Assembly (NCBI RefSeq): GCF_004519545.1
Contig: NZ_SDKM01000014.1
Coordinates: 1-64,000, forward strand
DNA: 64,000 nt
Origin: Nocardioides guangzhouensis
GTDB taxonomy: Bacteria; Actinomycetota; Actinomycetes; Propionibacteriales; Nocardioidaceae
Direction: 5' to 3'
Shown: positions 1-7,599 of the stretch, in pieces
How positions within the stretch are numbered: position 1 is the stretch's first letter
How the letters are laid out: every line of letters starts with the position of its first letter
Position numbers and translations under genes: made by a program
Notes under the pieces: generated by a model
What the model saw: the letters and a program-made list of their open reading frames with translations, nothing else
Told to the model about the DNA's origin: nothing
The model's database searches: none

Positions 1-904
1 CGCGGACCATCGAGTGGCCGAACCGGAACGCCGCGACGGAGAACTCCACGGGCATGGTCGGGACGCTGAGCGGGCTGGCGCCGACCTCGAACGCCTTGCG
101 CCCGTTCGTGAAGACGTCGTCGACGATGCCCTTGTCGCAGATCCGCGGCAGGTAGTCGGTCCTGAGCATCCACTGGTAGTGGAGCACGACCCGGCGCCTG
201 GCCTTCTCGAACCTCGCCGCCGGTGGGGTGTTCGGGTGCAGCCTGTCGAGGACCCGGTTGTGGAACCGGATGAACGCGAGGTGGGTCTGGGCCACCGCGA
301 GGTTCTCGTCGTTGCGGTGGTCGGGGATCAGCGCCTTGCGCTTCTGTGCCGCCGTGCCCGTGCCCTTGCGGGGGAGGTCGAACCCGTCCATCGCCGGGTC
401 GCCGGCGGCCACGGTCCTGCCCGTCTTCAGGTGCTGGCCGTCTGGGTCGTAGAACGCCTCGGACACCGGGTCGAGCGGCCCGGCGCCGTACAGCGAGTCG
501 AGGTCGAGCGCCGGGGACCTGCCCTGGACCAGGTGGGCGGGGAAGACCAGGTCGCCGAAGGTCACCTTGGTGGCGTCGAAGGTGAGGTCGTGGTCGACGA
601 ACTGGCCGAGGTAGGTGTAACCGGCCGGGATCCCTCCCGCCGTCGGCGGGGCACTGGTCATCGCGAGCGCGACCTTGCGGCGCATGCCCACGCTGGTCTT
701 CACGCCCTTGGGGCCCAGCCGGGAGAAGCGGAAGTCCGGCACCGCGTCTGCGGCCGCCGCCGTGCGGGGCGCGGTGAGTCCCGCGGCCGGGGTGGTGGGC
801 GGTGCGGGCGCAGGTCCCAGGTCGGACGCTTCGGCGCCGACCACCCCCTCGCCCTCGATGAAGAAGGTCTCGCGGCCATGGCGCGGCTCCGGTGCGTCTG
901 TCAT
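1..904 (-). CDS. Animal-type haem peroxidase family protein (3' end outside window)
   Basis: The 301 visible codons show peroxidase-cyclooxygenase superfamily motifs: GQFVDHDLTFD at about residue 93 holds the distal His of the haem pocket, and a FRFGHSMVR-like segment near the window edge fits the proximal haem His. Bacterial members oxidise substrates with hydrogen peroxide, but the substrate here is unknown. The first 50 residues are Ala/Pro-rich and no signal peptide is evident. ATG at 904 was chosen because GAGGGAGCAG lies directly upstream. The gene is co-directional with the RNB ribonuclease but separated from it by a strong hairpin, so it may be transcribed apart. The C-terminus is cut off by the window. 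Confidence 0.85.
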   Translation of the reverse strand, partial: MTDAPEPRHGRETFFIEGEGVVGAEASDLGPAPAPPTTPAAGLTAPRTAAAADAVPDFRFSRLGPKGVKTSVGMRRKVALAMTSAPPTAGGIPAGYTYLGQFVDHDLTFDATKVTFGDLVFPAHLVQGRSPALDLDSLYGAGPLDPVSEAFYDPDGQHLKTGRTVAAGDPAMDGFDLPRKGTGTAAQKRKALIPDHRNDENLAVAQTHLAFIRFHNRVLDRLHPNTPPAARFEKARRRVVLHYQWMLRTDYLPRICDKGIVDDVFTNGRKAFEVGASPLSVPTMPVEFSVAAFRFGHSMVR

Positions 905-926
905 CTGCTCCCTCGCTCCGTGTGGT

Positions 927-950
927 GGGCTCCCGCCGAACCGGGAGCCC
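927..950 (-). terminator. Perfect 9-bp stem hairpin between RNB gene and peroxidase gene
   Basis: GGGCTCCCG and CGGGAGCCC flank a 6-nt loop. The hairpin is 43 nt past the RNB stop codon and about 23 nt before the peroxidase start. There is no T-run, which is usual for actinobacterial terminators. It could also be a 5' leader structure of the peroxidase mRNA. Confidence 0.55.
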
Positions 951-992
951 TGCGGACGAGGAGTTCGTACCTCCGGGCCAGATACGCCTGAC

Positions 993-2450
993 TCAGCCCA
1001 GGGTGAACTCCACCTTCCGGCTGACCGGGTCGGCGGTGGCGAGGACCACCTCGACCTCCTCCCCGAGCGGCAGCGGGTGGCTGCCGGTGACCGCGGCCTC
1101 GACGGCAGGGTCCTGCACGGTCACCTCACCGCGCTTCGTGTCCTTCTCCTCGACCTCCACGACCACACCGGTGAACCGGTCACCGACCCGGCTGCGCAGG
1201 ACGGCGGCCTCGACCAGGTCGAGGACGGCGTTCTCGTACTGGTTGGCGCGGCGCCCCGACTCCCGCATCACCTCGGGCAGCGCCTCCAGCCGGTCCAGCA
1301 CCCAGTCGGGGACCGCCTCCCCCGCGCTGAGCGCCACGCAGATCTCGCCGGCGTACCGGTCGACGAGGCGGCGCAGCGGCGCGGTGCAGTGGGCGTACTC
1401 GGCAGCCAGTGCTGCGTGCCGCGGCTGGGCCGGCAGGTCGCCGTGGAACCCGACGTACCCGGAGCCGCGGAGCAGCCGCGTGCAGGCGACCACCATCGCC
1501 GCGTGGCTCGGCTGGCGCGGGTCCAGCGAGCGGATGAGCTCGGGGTAGTCCATGTCGTCGGGCCACTCGACGTGGAGGGCGCGGGCGGTCCGCCGGAGCC
1601 GGCGTACGTCGCGGGGGTCGGCGGGCGGGAGGGTGCGGAGCAGGCCGGTGCGCCCCCGCATCATCAGCTCGGCCGCGGCCATGCCGGTGAGCAGCGAGAT
1701 CTGGGCGTTCCACGTCTCGACCGGGTGCATCGACCGGAACTCCAGCGTCCAGCGGTCGCCGTCGACGTCGACCTCCTGCTCGGGCAGCGGCAACGAGACG
1801 CCGCCGCGGTCGGCCTCGCGCTGGAGGCGGAGCTCGCCGACCTCGCGCAGCAGCCCGGACATCTCCTTCAACGGGCCGTCGGCGGTGCCGTCGTCGATCT
1901 GGCGCTGCACCTCGTCGTACGACAGCTGGCGGCGGGAGCGGACCCGGGCCCGCTCGACGGTCACGTCGGTGCCCTCGCCGGTGGCGTCGAGGGTGATCGT
2001 CCAGAGCAGTGCCGGCCGCTCCTGGTCGGGCAGCAGGCTGCCAGCGTCCTCGGAGATCGCCGTCGGGTGCAGCGGGACCTTGGAGTCGGCGCCGTACAGC
2101 GTCTCGCCGCGGCGGTTGGCCTCCGCGTCCACCGGGTCGCCCGGGGTGATGAAGGCGGCGAGGTCGGCGATCGCGTAGTGCACGACGTACCCCTCGCCCG
2201 CGCGTTCGAGGTGCAGCGCCTGGTCGAGGTCGCGCGCGCCGTCCGGGTCGATGGTGACGAACGGGATGTCGGTGCGGTCGAGGTCCGGCAGCCGCGGCGA
2301 TGCCGTCGCCTTCGCCGCCGCCTCCTCCACCTCGGGCGGGAAGTCCGGGGACACCGTCAGCTCGGCCTGGATGGCGGCGATCCCCTCCCGCAGCTCGTGC
2401 GCCGCGACGCCGTCGTCCGTGGAGCGGACCCGGACAACCCTGCTCGCCAT
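993..2450 (-). CDS. RNB-domain exoribonuclease (RNase II/R family)
   Basis: A 485-residue protein of the RNase II/RNB superfamily, 3'-5' exoribonucleases that degrade single-stranded RNA using Asp-bound Mg ions. The catalytic block reads IDPDGARDLDQAL, matching the acidic RNB signature, and TAPLRRLVDRYAGEI near residue 360 is the second conserved RNB motif. It is shorter than RNase R (about 750-800), lacking a full cold-shock N-terminus, and resembles the compact actinobacterial RNB proteins. ATG at 2450 starts the conserved sequence MASRVVRVRS; longer frames run into the repeat array upstream and are unlikely. The gene is divergent from yaaA across about 180 bp. Confidence 0.9.
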   Translation of the reverse strand: MASRVVRVRSTDDGVAAHELREGIAAIQAELTVSPDFPPEVEEAAAKATASPRLPDLDRTDIPFVTIDPDGARDLDQALHLERAGEGYVVHYAIADLAAFITPGDPVDAEANRRGETLYGADSKVPLHPTAISEDAGSLLPDQERPALLWTITLDATGEGTDVTVERARVRSRRQLSYDEVQRQIDDGTADGPLKEMSGLLREVGELRLQREADRGGVSLPLPEQEVDVDGDRWTLEFRSMHPVETWNAQISLLTGMAAAELMMRGRTGLLRTLPPADPRDVRRLRRTARALHVEWPDDMDYPELIRSLDPRQPSHAAMVVACTRLLRGSGYVGFHGDLPAQPRHAALAAEYAHCTAPLRRLVDRYAGEICVALSAGEAVPDWVLDRLEALPEVMRESGRRANQYENAVLDLVEAAVLRSRVGDRFTGVVVEVEEKDTKRGEVTVQDPAVEAAVTGSHPLPLGEEVEVVLATADPVSRKVEFTLG

Positions 2451-2480
2451 GCCCGCCACCCTAGCCGCCCCCACCCCCGC

Positions 2481-2513
2481 CGAGGTGCCCGGAATTGCGC
2501 GCCGAGGTGCCCC
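2481..2513 (+). repeat. Two CGAGGTGCCC(C) boxes spaced 22 bp
   Basis: CGAGGTGCCC occurs at 2481 and 2503, exactly 22 bp apart. The spacers share TTGCGC. The pair is the inverted counterpart of the array at 2560-2614, all within the divergent RNB/yaaA intergenic region. Confidence 0.7.
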
Positions 2514-2559
2514 GTGTTGCGCAACCTCGCGTTGCCTTCCTGCCCGCGGGAGACGACTC

Positions 2560-2614
2560 GGGGCACCTCGACCCTCAAGAAGGGGCACCTCGGCCATCAA
2601 GAGAGGGCACGTCG
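2560..2614 (-). repeat. Three 22-bp tandem units with GGGGCACCTCG box, inverted to the first pair
   Basis: GGGGCACCTCG starts at 2560 and 2582, and a degenerate AGGGCACGTCG starts at 2604, giving an exact 22-bp period. The first two spacers share a CCnTCAAGA core. The array ends six bases before the predicted -10 of yaaA. It may be an operator array (22 bp is about two helical turns) or a dispersed intergenic repeat of this genome. Confidence 0.7.
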
Positions 2615-2619
2615 TCGCC

Positions 2620-2625
2620 TACCCT
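2620..2625 (+). promoter_or_regulatory. Predicted -10 (TACCCT) of leaderless yaaA transcript
   Basis: TACCCT is followed by 6 nt and then the GTG start at 2632, the spacing typical of actinobacterial leaderless mRNAs. No ribosome binding site is present. Confidence 0.6.
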
Positions 2626-2631
2626 CGTGGC

Positions 2632-3411
2632 GTGCTGATCCTGCTGCCGCCCAGCGAGGGCAAGACCGCGGCCCGCCGGGGCGCCCCGGTCGCCCTCGAC
2701 GCCCTGTCCTCCGCCGCGCTCACCGAGGCCCGCTCCCGGGTGCTCGACGCGCTGGTCGGGCTCTGCTCGTCGGACGAGGAGCGGGCCGCGGAGGTCCTGG
2801 GGCTGGGGCCGACCCAGCTGGAGCTGGTACGCCGGAACGCCGGGCTGCGCACCGCTCCCACCGCCCGGGCGGACCGGGTCTACACCGGCGTGCTGTACGA
2901 CGCCCTCGGCTTCGACACCCTCACCACCGCCGCCAAGCGCCGTTCGGCGACCCGGGTCGCGGTGACTTCCGCGCTGTTCGGCCTGCTCTCCCCGGGTGAC
3001 CGGGTCCCGGCGTACCGTCTCTCCGGCGACGCCACCCTCCCCGGTCTCGGCACGGTTGCCGGCCACTGGCGCGAGCACCTCGACCCCGCCGTCCGCGAGG
3101 CGGTCGGCTCCGGGCTGCTGGTCGACCTCCGCTCCGGCACGTACGCCGCGTTCTGGCGGCCCGCTCCCGACCTCGCGAGGCGGGTGTCGACGGTCCGGGT
3201 GCTGCACGAGCACGAGGGCACCCGCAAGGTGGTCAGCCACTTCAACAAGGCCACCAAGGGACGGATCGTGCGCGCGATCCTCGAGGACGGCGGCAACCCG
3301 CGGACCCCGGCGGCGTTCGCCGACCTGCTGCGCGACCTCGGCTGGAAGGTCGAGGAGGGTGACCCGACCGCGCAGGGCACCCGCCTGGACGTCGTCGCCG
3401 CGGAGCTGTAG
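2632..3411 (+). CDS. yaaA: Peroxide stress protein YaaA (DUF328/UPF0246)
   Basis: A 259-residue cytoplasmic protein of the YaaA family, DNA-binding proteins that in E. coli limit intracellular iron and protect against hydrogen peroxide. The N-terminus ILLPPSEGKT and the KVVSHFNKATKGRIVRA segment near residue 205 are family signatures, and the length fits. GTG at 2632 was chosen because the conserved sequence begins there and a leaderless-type -10 lies 6 nt upstream. The histidine phosphatase gene begins 2 nt after the stop codon, so the two are probably one transcript. The neighbouring haem peroxidase is also a peroxide-related enzyme. Confidence 0.9.
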   Translation: MLILLPPSEGKTAARRGAPVALDALSSAALTEARSRVLDALVGLCSSDEERAAEVLGLGPTQLELVRRNAGLRTAPTARADRVYTGVLYDALGFDTLTTAAKRRSATRVAVTSALFGLLSPGDRVPAYRLSGDATLPGLGTVAGHWREHLDPAVREAVGSGLLVDLRSGTYAAFWRPAPDLARRVSTVRVLHEHEGTRKVVSHFNKATKGRIVRAILEDGGNPRTPAAFADLLRDLGWKVEEGDPTAQGTRLDVVAAEL

Positions 3412-3413
3412 GC

Positions 3414-3947
3414 GTGACCCGGATCCACGCCGACGCGGCCGGGCACGAGGACGCGGACCCCGGCATCTCGGACCTCGGCCGCCGTCAGGTCGGGGCGCTG
3501 GCCCAGCGGCTGGCCGGTCGCCCCGTCACCGAGGTGTGGCACGGCCCGCGTCGCCGTGCAGCGGAGACCGCCGCGCTGATCGCCGACCTCCTCGACGCGG
3601 CCCTCGTCCCCTCGGCCCTGCTCGACGACCGGACCGCGGTGCCGTCCGAGGGATGGAGGGACGACTACCCCCGGCACGGCTGGCCGTGGCTGGACGCCGT
3701 GCCGCCCGCCGAACGCGACGAGGACGGTCGCGCCATGACCGAGGCTTGGCACGAGCTCCTCGACGCGACCGCCGGCAGGGAGGTCGTGCTCGTGACGCAT
3801 GCGTTCGTCCTGTCCTGGTTCGTCACCCGCGTCCTCGACGCCGGCCCCGCGAGCTGGCTGCGGATGCCGGTGGCCAACGCAGCCCTGACGACGATCGGCC
3901 TCGACCTCCACGGCGACCTGACCCTCGAGGCGTTCAACCTGGCCTAG
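3414..3947 (+). CDS. Histidine phosphatase family protein lacking the canonical RHG motif
   Basis: A 177-residue protein aligned with the phosphoglycerate mutase-like superfamily: SDLGRRQVGAL, the GPRRRAAETA segment (usually SPLxRAxETA) and VVLVTHAF with the second catalytic His. The N-terminal RHG that carries the phosphohistidine is absent; the protein starts MTRIHADAAGHEDADPG. Either His5 or His11 substitutes, or the protein is catalytically altered. GTG at 3414 follows the yaaA stop by 2 nt. The end overlaps tail-to-tail with the RNase H/phosphatase gene at a shared CTAG. Confidence 0.75.
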   Translation: MTRIHADAAGHEDADPGISDLGRRQVGALAQRLAGRPVTEVWHGPRRRAAETAALIADLLDAALVPSALLDDRTAVPSEGWRDDYPRHGWPWLDAVPPAERDEDGRAMTEAWHELLDATAGREVVLVTHAFVLSWFVTRVLDAGPASWLRMPVANAALTTIGLDLHGDLTLEAFNLA

Positions 3948-5188
3948 AACCGGGGCGGCGGCAGCACCTCGTCGCCGGGACGCGCGTTGTAGAGCCGCAT
4001 CGACGTCATCGGCGTGCCGTCGGGGCCGTCGCCGTAGAACGACAGCACGGTCACCGACGCGGGCGTGAGCTCCATTCTGTAGAGGGACTCCAGTGGTGCC
4101 CGCAGCACGTGCGCGACCAGGGTCTTGATCGGCGTGACGTGGCTGACCACCACGACGGTCTTGCCCTCGTGCTCCTTGAGCACCCGCTCGAGCGCGGTGA
4201 GCACCCGCTCCTCGACCTGCCGGAAGGACTCGCCACCACCGGGGGCGACGTCCATCGAGCCCATCCACGCCTCGAGCTCGTCGGGGTGCTTCTCGGCGAC
4301 CTCGGCGAAGGTCATCCCGTCCCAGCGGCCGAACTCCATCTCCGCGAAGCCGGGCTCCTCGCCGACGGGCAGCCCGAGGGTGGCGCCGACGATCTCCGCG
4401 GACTCGCGGGTACGGCGGACGGGCGAGGTGATCACCGCGTCCACCGACGGCGCCAGCGGGGCGAGCCAGGTGGCGGTCGCCCGCACCTGGTCGCGGCCGT
4501 CCTCGCTGAGGCCGGGGTTGGCGCTGGCCAGCCCGCCGGAGAAGCGCTTCTCGACGGTGTGCGGGGTGACGCCGTGCCGGACGAGGATCAGCGTGGTCGG
4601 CGGACCCGACGGCGGCGACCAGCCGCGGTCCGGCCCGTGCCCGAGCCCCTTCTCGGTGGCCGTGTCGTGCCCGGCCCCTTCTCCGGCGCCGAGCTCGTGC
4701 CGCGCGACCTCCTCCTCGACCTCGACCAGGTAGTCGTCGGACTCCCCGACCACGGTCACCCCGGAACGCTTGCCGTCGAGCGCCTCGTTGGCCAGCCGGT
4801 CGGCGTGCTTGTTCTGCTCCCGCGGCACCCAGGTGTACGTCGTGCCGAACGGCGCGAGGCGGTTCGCCTCCATCGCCAGCGGCCGCATGTCGGGGTGCTT
4901 GATCTTCCACCGCCCCGACATCTGCTCGACCACGAGCTTGGAGTCCATCCGGACCTCGATGTCGGCGTCGGGGGTGAGCTCCTCGGCCAGCCGGAGCCCG
5001 GCGATCAGGCCGGAGTACTCCGCGACGTTGTTGGTGGCCACCCCGATCGTGGTGCCGTCCTCGGCGATCACCGCGCCGGTGCGGGCGTCCTTCAGCACCG
5101 CGCCGTACGACGCGGGGCCGGGGTTGCCGCGGGAGCCGCCGTCCGCCTCGATGATGACCGATGTGACGCCGGTGCGCGCGCCGCTCAC
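3944..5188 (-). CDS. Bifunctional RNase H / histidine phosphatase
   Basis: A 414-residue fusion. Residues about 8-145 form a type I RNase H domain, which cuts RNA in RNA/DNA hybrids: IIEADGGSRGNPGP, NVAEYSGLIAGL, MDSKLVVEQMSG and NKHADRLANEALD supply the Asp/Glu/Asp/Asp set. A linker of about 35 residues leads to a phosphoglycerate mutase-like domain with LILVRHGVTPH and VVVSHVTPIK. The fusion is characteristic of actinobacteria; in mycobacteria the phosphatase half is reported to act on alpha-ribazole phosphate (cobamide synthesis). GTG at 5188 was chosen because it overlaps the previous stop as GTGA, implying translational coupling. It is the last gene of the Nif3 - zinc ribbon - RNase H operon. 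Confidence 0.92.
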   Translation of the reverse strand: MSGARTGVTSVIIEADGGSRGNPGPASYGAVLKDARTGAVIAEDGTTIGVATNNVAEYSGLIAGLRLAEELTPDADIEVRMDSKLVVEQMSGRWKIKHPDMRPLAMEANRLAPFGTTYTWVPREQNKHADRLANEALDGKRSGVTVVGESDDYLVEVEEEVARHELGAGEGAGHDTATEKGLGHGPDRGWSPPSGPPTTLILVRHGVTPHTVEKRFSGGLASANPGLSEDGRDQVRATATWLAPLAPSVDAVITSPVRRTRESAEIVGATLGLPVGEEPGFAEMEFGRWDGMTFAEVAEKHPDELEAWMGSMDVAPGGGESFRQVEERVLTALERVLKEHEGKTVVVVSHVTPIKTLVAHVLRAPLESLYRMELTPASVTVLSFYGDGPDGTPMTSMRLYNARPGDEVLPPPRF

Positions 5189-5928
5189 AGTCCCGACTCG
5201 GCGGTCCGGACGAGGATGCGCGAGCACTCCTCGCAGCGCACGACCTCGTCGACCGGCGCCTTCGCGATGACGGCCAGGTCGGACGGGTTGAGGGTGAGCC
5301 GGCAGCCGCCGCACTGGCGGGCCCGGAGGGCCGCCGCAGCCACGCCCTGCTTGCTGGCCCGGAGCTTGTCGTAGAGGCCCATCAGGTCCTCGGGCAGCCC
5401 CTGCACGGCGGTGGCCCGCTCGGCCTGCACGCTGCCGAGGCTCTCGTTGATCTCGGTGGCCCGCTCGTCACGCGTCCTGGTGGTCGCCGCGAGCAGCTCG
5501 TCGGTGCGGCCGAGCTCCTCGGTCGTCGCAGCCAGCGCGCCCTCGGCCTCCTCGAGGCGCTCCATGACGTCGATCTCGACATCCTCGAGGTCGCCGATGC
5601 GGCGCTCGAGCGTGGCCAGCTCGTGGGTCATCCGCTCGAGGTCCTTGGGGTTGGTCACCAGTCCCTGGTCCATGCGCGTGCGGTCGCGCTCGCGGCGCGC
5701 CTTGACCTGCTCGACGTCGGCGTCGGCCTTCTTCTGCTCCCGTATGAGGTCGTCGACGAGGATCCGGGCGTCCCGCTCCCGGTCGACGAGCGTGCCGCGC
5801 GTCGCCTGCAGCGCGGAGATCTGCTCGTGCTCGGGCAGCGAGGCGAGCTGGTGCCTCAGCTGGTCGATCCGGGAGTCGAGCTCCTGGACGTCGAGCAGCT
5901 TGAGTTGGGCGAACGGGTCGGCTTTCAG
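5185..5928 (-). CDS. C4-type zinc ribbon domain protein (COG1579), CTG start
   Basis: A 247-residue protein with a long charged coiled coil (about residues 15-165) and a C-terminal zinc ribbon: CGGCRLTLNPSDL followed by CEEC gives two CxxC knuckles. COG1579 proteins may bind nucleic acid, but their function is not established. No ATG, GTG or TTG occurs upstream of codon 86, yet the conserved N-terminus KADPFAQLKLLDVQ is encoded there. CTG at 5928 is therefore the likely start, supported by GAGGAG about 5 nt before it and the family's usual length. It lies 36 nt after nif3 and overlaps the RNase H gene by 4 nt. Confidence 0.85.
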   Translation of the reverse strand: MKADPFAQLKLLDVQELDSRIDQLRHQLASLPEHEQISALQATRGTLVDRERDARILVDDLIREQKKADADVEQVKARRERDRTRMDQGLVTNPKDLERMTHELATLERRIGDLEDVEIDVMERLEEAEGALAATTEELGRTDELLAATTRTRDERATEINESLGSVQAERATAVQGLPEDLMGLYDKLRASKQGVAAAALRARQCGGCRLTLNPSDLAVIAKAPVDEVVRCEECSRILVRTAESGL

Positions 5929-5964
5929 CGTCGGCTCCTCGGGTGCACGGCGGGAGGGGTCCCC

Positions 5965-7083
5965 TCAGATCCGGAAGGTCCAGGGGTCGGTGGCGATGGT
6001 GCTCACGCGCGACTCCACCGTAGCGCCCAGCGCATCGGCGAGCCGCGCCTGCACCACCGGGAGCCACGTCCACTCCGCGGCCCAGTGCGCGACGTCGACC
6101 AAGGCCGGCCCGCCGCGCTCGGCGAACTCGGCCGCCGGGTGGTGGCGCAGGTCGCTGGTGACGTAGACGTCGACGTCCGAGCCGGCCATCCGGTCGAGCA
6201 GGAAGTCGCCGGCACCCCCGCACACCGCCACGCGTCGAACGGCGCGGGATGGCGCCCCGGCCACCCGCACACCGTGTGCGGTGGCCGGGAGCGCGGTGGC
6301 GACCGTGGCCGCGAACTCCTCGAGCGTGGTCCCGGGCACGGTGCCGACCCGGCCGGTGCCGGTGCCGCCGTCACCGGGGTCGGCCATCTCGTGCACCTGG
6401 AAGGCCGGCTCCTCGTAGGGGTGGGCTGCGCGCAGCGCCCGGACCACGTCGGCCCGGAGCCGGCGCGGCAGCACGGTCTCGATGCGGTGCTCGCCGACCA
6501 CCTCGACGGTGCCGACCGTGCCGATCGCGGGGTCGGCTCCCTCGAGCGGGCGGAACCGGCCGTGCCCCTCGCTGGTGAACGTGCAGTGGTCGTAGTGGCC
6601 GACGGCTCCTGCCCCTGCCTCGGAGATCGCGGCCCGCACCGGGGCGGCGGCGTCGGCCGGGACGTAGACGACGAGCTTGTCGGTCGGCTCGCCGGGCAGC
6701 GGCAGGATCGGGGCGAGGTCGTCGAGCCCGAGCGCCCGGGCGAACGCCTCGGAGACACCGCCCTCGGCCTGGTCGGCGTTCGTGTGCGCGGTGAGCAGCG
6801 CACAGCCGGCCTTCGCCAGCGTGGTCAGGGTCCGGCCCTTCGGGGTGGTGGCGGCGAACCCGTGCACCGGCTTCAGGAACAGCGGGTGGTGGACCACCAG
6901 CAGGTCGGCTCCCCAGTCCGCCGCCTCCTCGGCGACCTCCTGGGTCGGGTCGACCGCGAGCAGCACCTTGGCGACCGGCGCCGCGGGGTCGCCGTACACG
7001 AGGCCCACCGCGTCCCAGTCCTCGGCGGTCGCGGGTGGGTACCACCCGTGGATCAGGTCGACGACGTCCTGGAGCGCGGGCAT
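5965..7083 (-). CDS. Nif3-like dinuclear metal centre protein
   Basis: A 372-residue member of the NIF3/DUF34 family (GTP cyclohydrolase I type 2 homologues), hexameric rings with a two-metal site and uncertain physiological role. Visible metal-site motifs are LLVVHHPLFLKP near residue 65, LLTAHTNADQAEGG near 97, and AHWAAEWTW near the C-terminus. The middle region (about 125-240) is the PII-like insert found in the longer forms of the family. It is the first gene of an operon with the zinc ribbon and RNase H/phosphatase genes, an arrangement conserved in actinobacteria. ATG at 7083 has only weak upstream ribosome-binding sequence. Confidence 0.9.
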   Translation of the reverse strand: MPALQDVVDLIHGWYPPATAEDWDAVGLVYGDPAAPVAKVLLAVDPTQEVAEEAADWGADLLVVHHPLFLKPVHGFAATTPKGRTLTTLAKAGCALLTAHTNADQAEGGVSEAFARALGLDDLAPILPLPGEPTDKLVVYVPADAAAPVRAAISEAGAGAVGHYDHCTFTSEGHGRFRPLEGADPAIGTVGTVEVVGEHRIETVLPRRLRADVVRALRAAHPYEEPAFQVHEMADPGDGGTGTGRVGTVPGTTLEEFAATVATALPATAHGVRVAGAPSRAVRRVAVCGGAGDFLLDRMAGSDVDVYVTSDLRHHPAAEFAERGGPALVDVAHWAAEWTWLPVVQARLADALGATVESRVSTIATDPWTFRI

Positions 7084-7098
7084 GCGGAGAGGTTATGC

Positions 7099-7126
7099 GA
7101 TGAGAGGTCTCTCATCGACCTCTCAC
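7099..7126 (+). promoter_or_regulatory. Predicted response-regulator site: CTCTCAT repeats 11 bp apart plus palindrome
   Basis: CTCTCAT at 7109 and CTCTCAC at 7120 form a direct repeat with 11-bp spacing, the layout bound by OmpR/PhoB-type regulators. The first copy is also the right arm of GATGAGAG-GT-CTCTCATC (perfect 8-bp arms). A possible -10 (CAGGAT, 7145-7150) lies 18 nt downstream and the ATG at 7161 follows closely. The same elements recur at 11034-11071. Confidence 0.6.
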
Positions 7127-7160
7127 CCCGGCCCCACCATGGGGCAGGATCGTGCCTGAC

Positions 7161-7538
7161 ATGCGCAGGTGGTGGACGGTCCTGGTCGGGGCGGCGGTGG
7201 CCCTCCCGATGCTGGCGTACGTCGCGGGCACGCTCGCCGCGACCGGCGACGAGCCCGGGCAGCGGGCGCCCGTGGTGATCGAGGACGCGACCCGGCAGGG
7301 CTCCCCCACGCCGGGGCCGGGCAGCACGCCGACGCCCACGCGGTCCCCGGCCGGCGACGACGACCACGACGAGGCTGACGACGACCTCGACGACGACGGA
7401 CCGGAGGTCATCACCCCCAGCCCCGACGACCTGGACGACCACGACGACGACGAGGGCCGCGACGATGACGACGACCACAGCGGGCCCGGGCACGGCGAGC
7501 GCGAGGACGACGGGCACGACGGGCACGACGACGACTGA
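7161..7538 (+). CDS. Small exported Asp/His-rich protein
   Basis: A 125-residue protein with no recognised domain. An N-terminal hydrophobic segment (about residues 4-25, WWTVLVGAAVALPMLAYVAG) is a signal anchor or signal peptide. A Pro/Thr-rich stretch follows, and the last 70 residues are dominated by Asp with clusters such as DDDHDEADDD and DGHDGHDDD, suggesting extracellular binding of divalent metal. The DNA of the tail is GAC-repeat-like but the reading frame is open. ATG at 7161 is preferred over GTG at 7152 because a possible -10 ends at 7150. It sits directly upstream of the sensor kinase and is analogous to the gene at 10566-10976. Confidence 0.65.
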   Translation: MRRWWTVLVGAAVALPMLAYVAGTLAATGDEPGQRAPVVIEDATRQGSPTPGPGSTPTPTRSPAGDDDHDEADDDLDDDGPEVITPSPDDLDDHDDDEGRDDDDDHSGPGHGEREDDGHDGHDDD

Positions 7539-7599
7539 CCGGGACCGGGGGCACAAGGCCTCCACGCAGGACGCCCGGCCGCACCGGCCGGGCGTCTCC

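Noticed and set aside
7380-7535. GAC-rich stretch as a non-coding microsatellite
   Set aside because: It stays in one open frame behind a signal-anchor segment and a plausible promoter, so coding is more likely.
7465-7599. N-terminal extension of the histidine kinase from ATG 7465
   Set aside because: The added residues are Thr/Gly repeats read from the Asp-codon repeats of the upstream gene and overlap it by 74 nt.
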